Positions 1-11,731 of a stretch of 64,000 nucleotides of DNA are shown here, piece after piece; position 1 is the first letter of the stretch; each line of letters opens with the position of its first letter. Made by a program: the position numbers and the translations under genes. The stretch is taken from NCBI RefSeq assembly GCF_008728515.1, contig NC_044976.1:212723467-212787466 (forward strand), written 5' to 3'. This DNA is from Papio anubis. Taxonomy: Eukaryota; Chordata; Mammalia; Primates; Cercopithecidae. A model generated the notes under the pieces. The model worked only from the letters and a program-made list of their open reading frames with translations. It searched no databases and was not told the DNA's origin.

Positions 1-256
1 CAAAAAACAAGACATTTCAGCAACACGTGCATTGTGCTGTGGCAGAAGTTATAACATGAATAAAAGTGTTTAGGATATCTTAAATATAAAAAAAGTCAAG
101 AAATACCTTCTTTTGGGGGGATGGGGTTTTTGTAATGAGTCAATTAAAATATTGATGCTAAATCTTCCCTTGCTGTATTGAAATTTGCTGATTTCCACGT
201 AGATTTTCAGTGTTTCATAATGCCTTTTAAAAAAGATAATTGAAGCATTTTTATGG

Positions 257-695
257 TGTATTAGTCAGGGTTCTCTCAAAGGACAGAACTAATAGGATAA
301 ATATGTATAAAGGGGAGTTTACTAAGTAGTATTAACTCACGCAATCACAAGGTCCCACAATAGGCCGTCTGCAAGCTGAGGAGCAAGGAAGCCAATCCGA
401 GTCTCAAAGCTGAAGAACCTGGAGTCTGATGTACAAGGACAGGAAGCATCCAGCACGGGAGAAAGATGTAGGCTGGGAGGCGAAGCCAGTCTAGCCTTTT
501 CACGTTTTTCTGCCTGCTTTATATTTGCTGGCAACTGATTAGATGGTGCTCACCCAGATTAAGGGTGGGTCTGCCTTCCCCAGCCCACTGACTCAAATGT
601 TAATCTCCTTTGGCAGCACCCTCACAGACATACCCAGGATCTATCCTTTGCATCCTTCAATCCAATTAAGTTGACAGTCAGTATTAACGATCACA
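257..695 (+). mobile_element. Solo LTR, ERVL class (MLT2-like)
   Basis: It starts TGTATTAGTCAGGGTTCTC and ends ...GATCACA, the beginning and end of the MLT2-type LTRs of ERVL endogenous retroviruses. Between them are typical internal phrases (aataggccgtctgcaagctg, gattagatggtg, acacccaggat-like). There is an internal deletion relative to full-length members and no proviral coding sequence. No clear 5-bp target duplication was seen. It is an old, inert copy. Confidence 0.75.
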
Positions 696-704
696 TACAG
701 TAAT

Positions 705-950
705 AACTAACGTTTATTGATGACTGCGTGGTTATAATGTGCCAGGCACTGCATCAAACACTTTATTTACATTATATTACTTCAGATTTGTGATAGCCAC
801 ACAAGGCGGGTGTTATTATCTCTGTTTTCAGAGGAGTAAATTAAGGTACACAACTGTTAAGTAACCTAAGTAATTGGCCTAATGTCACAGAGCTAGATAA
901 TGGCAAAGCAGGGACTCAAACCCAGGACTGTCTGAATCTCTAAATACACC
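705..950 (-). repeat. MIR (tRNA-derived SINE)
   Basis: Read on the minus strand this follows the MIR consensus. On the plus strand one sees the reversed landmarks: gtgccaggcactgc, ttattatctctgttttcaga, gttaagtaacct, gtcacagagctagata and actcaaacccagg. The copy is divergent, as expected for this ancient mammalian SINE. Confidence 0.85.
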
Positions 951-1739
951 CAGTAGAACCTTAAATTATACGGCTTTTCTGCGTAAATTAGGAAGAGCTC
1001 GTCGACAGTGAACCAAACCATCTTTGTTTGCAGAGGATAGAAGTTTTCCCTGGCAGAAAAGAGAAGAACCTCCTTTTTATTGCCTCCTGCTTGTAGCCCT
1101 GGACCTGGATGGTAGCCTGTAAGACTTTCAACTTTTGGTCTAGTTTTTGACCTAGAAGTTAAAGAAGCAAGCCATTCAAAGTATATTTCATTGCTGTCCT
1201 GATTTTTCGTCTCTTTTCCTTCTCATAAAATATTTCCTCATGGAAAGCTTTTCTCTAGAGTTCACAAAATCACAATAATACAAAAACAAGTTATTTATTC
1301 GACATTTTGTCATGTGTCCTCCTTTAAAGATCTAGGATTTTTTTTTTAAGGAGAAAATTTCTGGGCCAATTTTTTTTCATGTTTGTTTTCATCCCCTCTC
1401 TTACCACCACCCCCAACCCCGTCCAGTTAAGAAATCAAAGGTCTTGAATGATCTTCAGGGATTTAACGTACTTAGATTTAAAAACAAAATCTTTGGTTAA
1501 GTAGCATTCAAGTTTTTTAAAGCTATCTGTGAAAGAACAAAATATCCATTAGACTAGCACTTCTTTCCAAAGAATGATAATATTTTATATCGTAAGTCAG
1601 CAATCTGTGGTCTCCATGCTTCCTCCAGTTTCTCCGTAGAACATTAGTACCACCCTCCACTGATCTCAAAAACAACTTTAAATGCAATAATATCTTAGGG
1701 GATTTGGCCCTACCTGGAGAATCAAGTGCAGACTCATTC

Positions 1740-2225
1740 CATGGTGTGGTATACTCTCAAGTCCCTTACTTGATTCTTTAGCTTCATCTTCTGACATTCA
1801 TCACCTTATATTTTGACCTCTAGTAATGTTGAATTGTCTAAGACCCCCCTGCAGGCACCATGCTATTCCATACCCCTGTGACATTTGTCACGAGGTTCTT
1901 TCTTCTTAGAATGCCCTTTCCATCTAGCTTACCCTAACTCATCCTTCAACGTATCACACCAGTGTCAATTTTTTTCTAGAAAACCTTCCTTGGATTTCTG
2001 GGTGCCCTTAGTATCCCTCCTGTGTTTTGGCAGAGGCCCCTGTGCACACCTTTAGCCTAGCACTCACATTATTATATCGAAAGGACCTGCCTAGCTGTGT
2101 GTCTCCCTTATTAAACTGTAAACTCCTTGGAGCTAAGATTGATGTTGCTCATTTTTGTCCTCCAAGCTCTTAGCACAGTGTCTGAACACCGTAGGTGTTA
2201 CACAAATGTTTGCACTAAACTGAAC
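1740..2225 (+). repeat. L2 LINE, 3' end
   Basis: It follows the L2 3' region: ctcatccttcaacgtatcac, then ttattaaactgtaaactcct, then ctcttagcacagtgtctgaa and a degenerate terminal octamer region. It is in sense orientation and old. Confidence 0.75.
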
Positions 2226-2879
2226 TTCCAGAAGAATATGAAATAGAATTCAGAGTACTACTTTAGGTGAATGTAGTTTACCACATTCTAGCATGATGTG
2301 ACACTGCAGTATAGTTCAGTGTTTGGGGACCTGTCCTCTCTTGTGACTACTACCATATCCTTTGGCCCTTAGCAAGTGTTCAATAATTATTTGTTGGATT
2401 AAATTAATATAAGTATTTTAATCCTTCTTGTGCACATAAATTCCCCAGATCGTTGGGCTGCTTACTACATTGAATGTTGAGAGGGTGACAGAGGTTGCAA
2501 CTAACAATGGGTACACTAAATTCAACTCAGGCATGTTTGGTTTGTTTGATAAATTTTGAGCCAGTATTTAATAATGTTTCACATGAAGGACCAGATATCT
2601 GGTAATATGAATTTTCACTCCCACATGGCGAAGATTGACTGGAATTGAGTAGCGGCTGCTTCCTTGGGATAGTACACCTTTCTGTGGTTCGTCACAGCGC
2701 CTACTCTTCTTCCTTTCTGAATCCCTGGCATGCAGGCTGCATGTCAACTCTGTTTATCACTGCACATGCACTGTTTCTTTTTACTAAAGATAAATATTTA
2801 TCTTTCAGAAAGGCAGAAGATCAGAATAATATAGGACATTAAAGGGAAAAAACTGTTCCTTTTTCTTATAATGCTTTTG

Positions 2880-3540
2880 ACACCAAATGTTTGGGACTGT
2901 TGTCTCCTACACCTGGCCGTTCTCCATTTCTCTGTCGATACCAACTAGGTGTCCAGTGATTCAATTCAATTCTGACACTCACTACACAGTTAGTATCAGA
3001 CCCACAGGTAAAGGGCTCAGTCCCACATGACTACCTGCTACTTTAGATACCAACTGCAAATAGTAGGTCTGTTGGTTATCCACAATTCTGTCTGATTTGT
3101 TTGTAAATTGGGGGTTCCTACAATAATTTGTGATAATTTGCCATAATGGCTCGCAAAATTCAGGGAAACACTCTACTTGCTATTACTGGTTTATTATTAT
3201 ATAAAGGATATAAATGAACAGCCAATTGAAGAGGCATAGGTCCAGGCTGGTCCCAGGTAGAAGAGCTTCTGTCTGTGGAGTTTGGGTACACCACCCTCTT
3301 GGCATGTGGATGCATTCACCAATGCAGAAATTCTCTGAACTTCATCATATAAGATTTTTATGGAGGTTTTATTACATAGGCATGATTGGTTAAATCATTG
3401 GCTGTTGATGATTAAGTCAATTTCCAGTTCTTTCCCCGCTTGAGGTGGGAGAGTGGGGCTACAAGTTCTAATCTTCTAATCATGGACTCCAGCCACCAGT
3501 CATCTTAATAGCATACAAAAAGATACTCTTATCACCATGG
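2880..3540 (+). mobile_element. Probable ancient LTR-type repeat, family unresolved
   Basis: The segment contains phrases recalled from a dispersed primate LTR-like consensus (gacaccaaatgtttgggact, gtccagtgattcaattcaat, ttactggtttattattatat, cataggcatgattggttaaa). No target duplication or clean ends were found. It could be an LTR or an internal piece of an old endogenous retrovirus. The class is uncertain and no coding sequence is present. Confidence 0.45.
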
Positions 3541-3600
3541 AGATCCTGTAGTGTAGAAGCATATGCTTTTTCTTTTCATCATAGATAAGAATCGGTATTC

Positions 3601-4957
3601 ACAACCATATACAACGAAGAGTCACACTTCCAAGAAGAAAGCCAATGTCCCACTTCAGCATCAAATCTAAGACACTGCATTTCGCTTTCTCTGTACCAAT
3701 GTCATAATTTGTTTGTTAATCTCTTGGTTTTATTTCAAAAACGAAACTATATTTAGAGAGGAAACAAATTCTACCAGCTGCTGTTGGATGCAAAAGATCT
3801 TTTTCTTTCTTGAATGGTTTATATTTGGACAGAGAAAGGTACATATTTGAACCATATGTGAATTCAATGTAATGTATTAGCTTTGATTGTGCCAGAGTTC
3901 CTAGAGGGCTCCAGAAATCAAAGGATGTGGCTGGTCACCCTAATTTTGGAGACTTGAATGCCTTTGTTCATAGTAGGAATCCAGAACAGAACGCAGCAAC
4001 TTCTGTTCCTCATGATTTCATATACTCCATCCATAATCATCTGTCCTAATTCCAGATGCTAGTTTGGTTTACCCTATGGTAGCAAAATCAGTCAGTTTTC
4101 ATTTTCTCAGGAAGAGAGGAGACTACTGGCAGGAGGAAGAGGAAGGCAGAGTAGAATGATAAAACCATGTGTGTGAAACATGGCTGCTTAGCCCAGTACT
4201 AGCAATCGCAATCATTTTGCTATCTCTCTTCCATGTCTATTAAGTGAGAGTTTGGCTTGGTTGATTTCTAAGATCTTTTCTATGTCTGACAGTGAGTAAT
4301 CTTATCAAATTATCGAATTAGGCCTATGGTTGTGAATACTCTTTCAGCTGGCATTTTATACCCTAATGTTAGATACTCAGTTTTTATTGGGGAGCATGAA
4401 TTTGGGTTATGAGGCAAATAAATAGTTGCTCTTAATGCCTGGAAACAGATTGAAATGCAGTGTTATAGATCTTACAACATTTTCCTACAGAGGTTAAAAA
4501 TATTCAGAGATTCCTGGATTTTAGTCACATGAAGTTTTGTGCTTATGCCTTTTCCTCAATTTTGCACATATAATCCAAAGAATAAATGAATGACTCTAAA
4601 TTAATGACTCTAAAAGGTTTCTAGACATAGTACCTTATTGGATCTTGATGTTAACCCTATGATGCACATTAGGCTGAAAAAACTAAGCTAAAGTAGAGAG
4701 TTTGGTGATTTTCCAACATCAGTTAACTAGTGATCAGCAGCGTAGGGTCTTAAATCTATGTTTTTTGTTTCTAAATGTCATGTCTTTTGATTTAAAATTT
4801 TTGGCCATATAGATTATGAAAAAGAAATGTTAAGTTAAACAGTGGAACCACTCTATTTCTTATTTATGGTTTGAGAAAGATTGACTCTCCTGGAATTTAA
4901 TTCTCAATGTCTAAATTTAAGATCAAGATTTCTAATAAAATTTTATTTAAAAAAAAA
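3601..4957 (+). pseudogene. Processed retrocopy of an unidentified transcript
   Basis: A perfect 14-bp direct repeat, aagaatcggtattc, occurs at 3587-3600 and 4958-4971. The downstream copy is immediately preceded by an A tract (about 4949-4959). An AATAAA signal at 4934-4939 lies about 10 nt before the A tract. The 5' junction t/aaga resembles an L1 endonuclease site. Together these are the marks of L1-mediated insertion of a polyadenylated RNA, sense to SDCCAG8. There is no long open frame; one short frame from 3602 runs 22 codons to a stop, and the rest reads like a 3' untranslated region. I do not recognise the parent gene. An unlisted LINE or SINE is less likely, since no consensus matches. 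Confidence 0.75.
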
Positions 4958-5039
4958 AAGAATCGGTATTCTATTGGTAAAGTATGCATGTTTATTTAAA
5001 GTTGAATTCAGTTGCAATTACTGGCACATTTTGTTTTAG

Positions 5040-5168
5040 GGAAACATGCAGAATTCTTGGATTACAACAGGTGAAGATTCTGGGGTGGGTGAAACTGCCA
5101 AAAGACCATTTTCCCATGACAATGCAGATATTGGCAAAGCTGCATCTGCTGGTGAGCAGCTAGAACTG
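5040..5168 (+). CDS. SDCCAG8: SDCCAG8 exon 6 (internal coding exon)
   Basis: This is an internal exon of SDCCAG8, a centrosomal and distal-appendage coiled-coil protein needed for ciliogenesis; loss in humans causes nephronophthisis/Senior-Loken and Bardet-Biedl-type ciliopathy (known). The acceptor is ttgttttag before GGA and the donor is CTG followed by gtgagt. The exon is 129 nt, phase 0-0, encoding 43 codons that start GNMQNSW and end AGEQLEL. These correspond to about residues 183-225 of the human protein as remembered. The segment is polar and Ser/Gly-rich and reads as a linker before the long coiled coil that begins in exon 7. The in-frame ATG at 5046 is an internal Met, not a start. 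Compared with remembered human sequence, H to Q, S to A and F to I changes are seen. Skipping this exon would keep the frame. The identification is firm; the exon number rests on memory of cDNA numbering. Confidence 0.96.
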
Positions 5169-5214
5169 GTGAGTATTTGGGTGCTTTTCTCTTATACATC
5201 TTTTTTCTTTTTCT

Positions 5215-6290
5215 CTTTTGTACTTTTTTTTATTCTGGTAAAATATATATAACAAAATTTACTATTATAACGTTTTAAGTGTACAGTTTATCTGTAATAA
5301 CTACGTTCATAATGTTAATCTTAACATTATCCGTTTTCAGAAGTTTTTGATCATCTCAAACAAAAACTCTGTACCTATTAAATAATATCTCCATTCCCCT
5401 CCCTGCCAACCCCTGGAAACCTCTATTCAACTTTCTGTCTTTATAAATTTGCCTATTTCAGATATCTGATATAAGTGGAATTAAACAATACTTGTCTTTT
5501 TGTGTCTGGCTTATTTCCCTTAGCATAATATTTTCAAGGTTCTTTTTGTTGTAGCATGTGTCAAAATTTCTTTTCAAGACTGAATAATATTCCATTGTAT
5601 GTATATTTCCAAACTTTATCCATTCATCTATTGACTGACATTGGGGTTGTTTCTTTTGACTGTTATCAATATTTCTGCTGTGAACATTGGCATACAAGTA
5701 TCTGTTTGAGACCCTGTTTCAGTTATTTTAAGGATATACCCAGAAATAGACTTATTGGATCAAATGGTTATTCTTCATTCTTTTTTCCTTCTGCTCCTCA
5801 GACTTGATCATTTTAATTGTCATTTCTTAAAGTTCACCGATTCTTTTTTCTGCCTACTCAAATTTGCTCTTTAACACCTTTAGTAGATTTTTTGTTTCAG
5901 TTGTTATACTTCTTAGCTCCACAATTTCTGTTTGGTTTCTTTTTATAATGTGTTTTCCTGATTTTCTTTAGTTGTTTGTCCATGTTTGTCTCTTGGCTTT
6001 TTGAGTGTATTTAAGACAGTCATTTAAAAGTCTTTCCCAGTAAGTCTGATGTCTGTGGTTTCTCAAGCATAGTTTCTGTCAGCTTATTCCATTCCTTTGA
6101 GTGAGCATGTTTTCCTGTTTCCTTGTATTCCTCGTTATTTTGTTGTTGAAAATTGAGCATTTCACTATCATGTGATTACTCTGGAAATCTTTAACTCCTT
6201 CTTTCCTAGGATTTGCTGTCTTATTTTACTATTGAAGGCTGTAGTAGTCCTTTTGTGTTGAGACTTTTTGAAACTATTTTTGCGAAGACT
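5215..6290 (-). mobile_element. L1M-type LINE fragment
   Basis: In antisense it reads as the 3' part of an old L1: on the minus strand 5458-5697 encodes the degenerate end of ORF2 with the motif IHTMEYYSVLK. The plus strand shows tattccattgtatgtatat and tatacccagaaatagactta. The part after 5780 is more divergent and its L1 assignment is weaker. Confidence 0.75.
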
Positions 6291-7029
6291 ATTCCATGTC
6301 ATGTGTGATTATTGAAGTCTGCGTTCTGTTAGCTCATGTTCAGCTAATGTTTGACAGAGATTTCCTTGAATTCCCAGAGCTGAAAACAAATACCCCCCAC
6401 TCCCCTCCAAAGGTGGAGGCGAGGTGGGGAGAGAGAGAGAGAACAGCCCACCTCTCCCAGTGTTTTCAGATTGGCTCTGTGCTGGGACATTCTTTTCCCA
6501 TTTAACCAGGCTTGCTCTGAGCCTAGGGATCAGCCATAGATGAAAGCTTACGGTCTTCTCAGAATGTTTCCGAGTGTGTATCTTTCCTAGGCATACTGTG
6601 ACTTTGTAAATTCCCCTGTACACACAGCTGCTTTTGAATGTCCTAATTTCCCAAAGTGTCAAAAACAATTCTATTTTAAGACCAAATAATACTTTTCAAT
6701 CCTTTGATGTATTTAACAGAACTTTATTCTTCTTTTGGTAACCTGAAGTTTTCTTTGCATTAAATGTGACATGTCAGAGTTGATCAACAATGATGAAAGT
6801 GTGAGATTAACACTGTAAATGGAATGTTCCAGGGGAAGATACAGTGAATCATAGTTCAGGTTCTCGTTATCATCCACAGATGTTACTAGTTTTCTAAAGG
6901 TTCTTTCTGTCCAGTCGCCCTCCCCTGTCTTAGTCCCTAATCCAAGCTTCATTCTACTTGGGAAAGAGTACCCTTCTTCAAAAAAGAAAATTGGAAAGAC
7001 TAAGTAAATTATATCTTTTTTTCCTTCCT

Positions 7030-7800
7030 GAGTAATTTACAGTAGCTATTTAATGCCCATAGGATAAAGACCAATGTCTCAAGTCATCCACAATTTCTGT
7101 CAAACTAACGTTCGAGACTAGTTTCACACTCTTCTCCTGTCTTTTGTTTTTTGTTTCTTTTTGAGATGGAGTCTTGCTCTGTCACCCAGGCTGGAGTGCA
7201 GTGGTGCCATCTCAGCTCACCACAACCTCCGCCTCCCGGGTTCAAGCAATTCTTCTGCCTTAGCCTCCAAAGTAGCTGGGACTACAGGCGTGCTCCACCA
7301 TGCCCGGCTAATTTTTGTATTTTTAGGAAAGAGACAGGGTTTCAATATGTTGGCCAGGCTGGTCTTGAACTCCTGACCTCGTAATCCACCCACCTCGACC
7401 TCCCAAAGTGCTGGGATTACAGGCGTGAGCCACTGTGCCCAGCCTCACTCTTCACCTGTTACAAATCTTATCTGTAGGCATGCAGACCACTCTCCAGTTG
7501 CTACTTCATAAATTTATAATCCACTTTCATTTCTCTTTGAAGAACTGGCTTTGGTTTATGCAGCCCTCCCTCCCCAAAATGTTCCCTTCTTACTCTCTAC
7601 CTATTGAAATGTTTCCAGCCTTCAGGGTGTAGTTGAAATGCCCTCCCACATTCTGCTTTCCTGTGCCTTCTCTCTTCCCTTTTCTGCATTAGAATTCCTT
7701 TCTCTTTTATGCCTCCCCCTAGCACTGTGTTTATGATTGTTGGAGACTCATCTATTTTCTCTGTTTGTGACAAAGGTCAATTTCTGCATTTGTGTGCTCT
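7030..7800 (+). repeat. L2 LINE fragment, split by an Alu
   Basis: Text such as cccataggataaagaccaat before the Alu at 7143-7444 and cagcctt-cagggtgtagttg after it fits the L2 3' region in sense orientation. It is highly diverged. Confidence 0.6.
7143..7444 (-). mobile_element. Alu (AluS-like)
   Basis: Full-length Alu in antisense: T-rich tail, gagatggagtcttgctctgt, both arms, ending cactgtgcccagcc. It is inserted in an L2. Confidence 0.95.
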
Positions 7801-7890
7801 ACGTCACAGATGTTTTTCACTTTTTTCAAGGGTTTCATCCTTGCACTTTTCTTTCTCTTGTATCTTTTCCCTCTCAGTGGTTTATTCTTT

Positions 7891-8190
7891 TTATTTAATT
7901 TAGTTTTTTGAGATGGGGTCTAGCTCTGTCATCCAGGTGGAGTGCAGTGGTGCAATCTCAGCTCACTGCAACCTCCGTCTCCTGGGTTCAAGCAATTCTC
8001 CTGCCTCAGCCACCCGAGTAGCTGAGACTACAGTCATGCGCTACCACACCTGGCTAATTTTTGTATTTTTGGTAGAGATGGGGTTTCGCCATGCTGCCCA
8101 ATCTAGTCTCAAACTCCCGGCCTCAAGTGATCCACCGTCCTCAGCCTTGCAAACTGCTGGGATTGCAGGTTTGAGCCACCACGCCCAGCC
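7891..8190 (-). mobile_element. Alu
   Basis: Antisense Alu, diverged in both arms, flanked by the duplication tggtttattctt on each side (before 7891 and after 8190). Confidence 0.93.
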
Positions 8191-9583
8191 AATGGTTTAT
8201 TCTTAGCAGAGTACGTTCTTTAATAGCTCCCATAAAGCAAACAAACCCAAAATATATTCTCCTGACCCTACATTCACTTCCAACTATCACCTTTCATCTT
8301 TGTTCTCCTTTTCATACCAAAATGTTTCCAAGCAGTTGTCTATGTTTATGTCTCCACTTCTTTCCCTCCCATTCTTGTTTCAGTATGCTTCAGTTGAGTT
8401 TCGCCCCCTATAGTCCACCCCAACTGCTCTTCTTCCAGCTATCAGTTCTCATTGCTGTAAACCTTGTAGCCGCTCTGTATAACGTGGACATTGGTTGATT
8501 ATACCCTCCTCCTTTATATTTTCTAATGACACAATTTAACATAACATTCAGTAAAGTACACAAAACAAAAATTTACAGCTCAATGATTTATCTGTAAATG
8601 AACACCTATGTAATTATCACCACTTTATGCTTCCTGCTGGTTACTGCTCCTTCGTGCCTTTAAAGCTAATCACCATCCTGAATTTTCTCAAAAATACCCA
8701 AGTATGCATCCTTAAACATTTTAAGTTCTCTTTTTTCAATGTTATGTAAGTGGAATTGTAGAGTATGTATTCTTTTGTATCTGGCTTCTTCTGTCCACCA
8801 TTATATTTGTTAGATTCATCCATGTTGTCGCATTGGCTGAACTTTGTTCATTTTCTTAGTGGGTCTGCTATATGAACATATGACTTTATCCATCCACTGT
8901 CAGGGAACATTTGTGTTGTTTCCGGTTTGCAGCTATTGTGAGCAGTGTCGCTATGAACATTCTTTCATCTACTGGTGTGTATTACACAAATTTAGGCTGC
9001 ATATGTATGTTGGAGTGGAATTTTTGGTCTCAGGATATGTCTGTGTTCAACTTGAGTAGGTAACGACAACCTTCCAAGGGGGTTTTATCAGTTTACACTT
9101 CTACCAGTAGTATATGAGTGATACGTTTGCTCCATGTCCTTACCGACCATATAGTATTGTCGATTTTTCTGGTGATCTTAGAGTGCTGTCTTGTGATTTT
9201 CATTTGCATTCCCCTAGCTACTAGTGTGATTGAGTATCGTTTCATATATTTATTGTCCATTTGATGCCTCTTTTGTGAGCCACCTATTCAGATATCCTTA
9301 TTATTTTTATTGAGGTATGTATCTGACATATTTATTTAGGGAGTTCTTTATATATTGTGGATGCAAGCCCTTTGTCAGTATATGTATTATAAATATATAT
9401 TCCCACTCTGTGGCTTCGCTCGTAACTCTCTTGATAGTTTGCATGTTGCTTGCTTTGATGGCTAGAACTTCAGTTTGTTTTCCTTGATTATGTAGTTGTT
9501 TTCTATGTCCTTTTAAAAAGTTTTTTTTCCAACCACAGTCATGAAGATATTCTCCTACATAATCTTCTGGAAATTACAGTTTC

Positions 9584-9889
9584 ATTTTTTTTTTTTTTTA
9601 AGACAGAGTCTCACTCTGTTGCCCAGGCTGGAGTGCAGTGGTGCGATTTCGGCTCACTGCAACCTCCACCTTCCTGGTTCAGGCAATTCCTCTGTCTCAG
9701 CCTCCCGGGTAGCTGGCATTACAGGCACATGCCACCAAGCCCAGCTAATGTTTTTGGTATTTTTAGTAGAGACGGAGTTTCACCATGTTGGCCAGACTGG
9801 TCTCGAACTCCTGACCTTAGGCAATCCACCTGCCTTGGCCTCCCAAAGTGCTGGGATTACAGGCATGAGCCACCGTACCCTCCCCTGCC
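9584..9889 (-). mobile_element. Alu
   Basis: Antisense full-length Alu directly abutting a second Alu of the same orientation, with only its neighbour's poly-T tract between them. It probably served as the landing site, or was itself inserted at the A tail of the other. Confidence 0.93.
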
Positions 9890-10192
9890 TTTTTTTTTTT
9901 TTTTTTTTTTGAGATGAAGTTTCGCTCTTTTTGCCCAGGCTGGAGTGCAATGGCACGATCTCAGCTCACTGCAACCTCCGCCTCCCGGATTCAAACGATT
10001 TTCCTGCCTCAGTGTCCCATGTAGCTGGGATTACAGGCACACGCCACCATGCCCAGCTAACTTTGTATTTTTAGTGGAGACTGGGTTTCACCATGTTGGC
10101 CGGGCTGGTCTTGAACTCCTGACCTCAAGTGATCCACCCTCCTCGGCCTCGCATAGTGCTGGGATTACAGGTGTGAGCTACTGCTCCTGGCC
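9890..10192 (-). mobile_element. Alu
   Basis: Antisense full-length Alu beginning with about 20 T, then gagatgaagtttcgctcttt, ending ctgctcctggcc. It is head-to-tail with the Alu before it. Confidence 0.93.
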
Positions 10193-10973
10193 TACGGTTC
10201 CACTTTTTGCATTTAGATCTGCAACCTACCTGGAATTTATTTTTGTATATGGGGTCATAGTTTGTTCTTTTCCTATGTATTTATACGTCCAAGTGCCATT
10301 TCTTGGAAAGGTAGTCCTTTGCCTTTACGATAGTACCTTTCTCATAAATAAGTTGTCCATATATATTTGGGTCTGTTACTGGACTGTGTTTTAGTTCATT
10401 GTGCTAATACTATACTATCTTGATTGTTAGCCTGATATCTGGCAGACCAAGTCTTCCAACATTGTTCTTTATCCTTTGGCCTTTAGCATTTCCAAATACA
10501 GTTCAGAATTGTGAAGTTCCAAAAGTCATTTTGGGATTTTGATTGAGATGACTTTAAATTATAAATTATAGGTCATTTGAGAATTAACGTTTTATGATAT
10601 TATCTAATCCTTGAAAACTGCATATCACTCCACTTATTTGAGTCATCTTTAATTTTTGTCAATAACCTTTCATAGTCTTCTGAGTAAAGGTTTCATACAT
10701 CTTTAATTAGAATTATTCCTTTTTATTTTTTATGCTATCATAAATGATACATATTTTCCAAATTTTTATTTTCTAACCCCTCATTGCCAGTATAGAGAAA
10801 ACACATGAGTTTTATATTTTGATTGAATGTCACTTTCTTTTGACTAGTGTTAGCATGGTATATCTTTTCCCTCCTTTCACTTTTAACTTATTTGTATCTT
10901 TATATTTGAATTGGGTTTTTATAGAAAGCATATAGTGGAGTTTTGCTTTTTTATCCAATCTGACAATATTTGC

Positions 10974-11279
10974 TTTTTTTTTTTTTTTTTTTTCCCTGAG
11001 GCAGAGTTTCACTTTTGTTGCCCAGGCTGGAGTGCAGCGGCACAATCTTGGCTCACTGCAACCTCTGCCTCCCGGGTTCAACCGATTCTCCTGTCTAGCC
11101 TCCCAGTTAGCTGGAATTACAGGCACATGCTACCATGCTTGGCTAATTTTTGTATTTTTAGTAGAGATGGGGTTTCATCATATTGGTCAGGCTGGTCTCA
11201 AACTCCTAACCTCAGGTGATCCACCTGCCTCGGTCTCCCACAGTGCTGGGATTACAGGTGTGAGTCACTGTGCCTGGCC
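10974..11279 (-). mobile_element. Alu
   Basis: Antisense full-length Alu with target duplication atatttgcttttt seen just before 10974 and just after 11279, inserted into L1. Confidence 0.95.
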
Positions 11280-11448
11280 ATATTTGCTTTTTAATTTGGG
11301 TATCTACACCACTGACATTTATTGTGATTATTTATACAACTCAGTTTAAATACACCATCTTGCTATTTGGCTTCTTCTTTACCCATCTCTTATTTATTCC
11401 TCTTTACCTCTTTTTCTGTCTTCTTTGAATTATTATTATTATTATTAT

Positions 11449-11731
11449 TTGAGACCAAGTCTCACTCTGTTGCCCAGGCTGGGGTGCAATGGCATGGTCT
11501 TGACTCATAGCAACCTCCGCCTCCCAGGTTCAAGCAATTCTCCTGTCTTAGCCTCCTGAGTAGCTGGGACTACAGGCGCTTGCCACCACACCCAGCTAGT
11601 TTTTGTTTTTTTTAGTAGAGACGGGGTTTCACTGTGTTGGCCAGGCTGGTCTTGAACTCCTGACCTCATGATCCACCCACCTCGGCCTGCCAAAGTGCTG
11701 GGATTACAGGCGTGAGCCACTGTGCCCAGCC
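11449..11731 (-). mobile_element. Alu
   Basis: Antisense Alu with its tail grown into a short (att)n microsatellite (about 11429-11448). It ends cactgtgcccagcc and is followed by atgaatta, which resembles tgaattatt before the tail. Confidence 0.93.

Larger units (their letters stand above)
1..5039 (+). other. SDCCAG8 intron 5 (3' part)
   Basis: No coding sequence is recognised here; the protein segment expected before exon 6 is absent, so exon 5 lies upstream of the window. Contents in order: unassigned AT-rich sequence (1-256), ERVL-type LTR, MIR, unassigned sequence (950-1620), L2 tail, unassigned sequence (2230-2880), a probable old LTR, then a processed retrocopy. The small open frames at 337-534 and 2645-2842 lie in or beside repeats and look accidental. 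Confidence 0.85.

Noticed and set aside
257..695. Possible provirus associated with the LTRs (257-695, 32718-33104, 50785-51157)
   Set aside because: Each is a solitary LTR without internal viral genes next to it.
5046..5252. ATG at 5046 as the start of a separate small gene
   Set aside because: It is an internal Met of SDCCAG8 exon 6; the frame is shared with the known protein and ends just past the splice donor.
7151..7384. Open frames of 60-120 codons across antisense and sense Alus (also at 9541-9912, 9945-10394, 26923-27351, 31066-31431, 35482-35841, 41803-42126, 49569-49994 and 51161-51496)
   Set aside because: They follow Alu consensus and reproduce the standard Alu pseudo-peptide; they are not genes.
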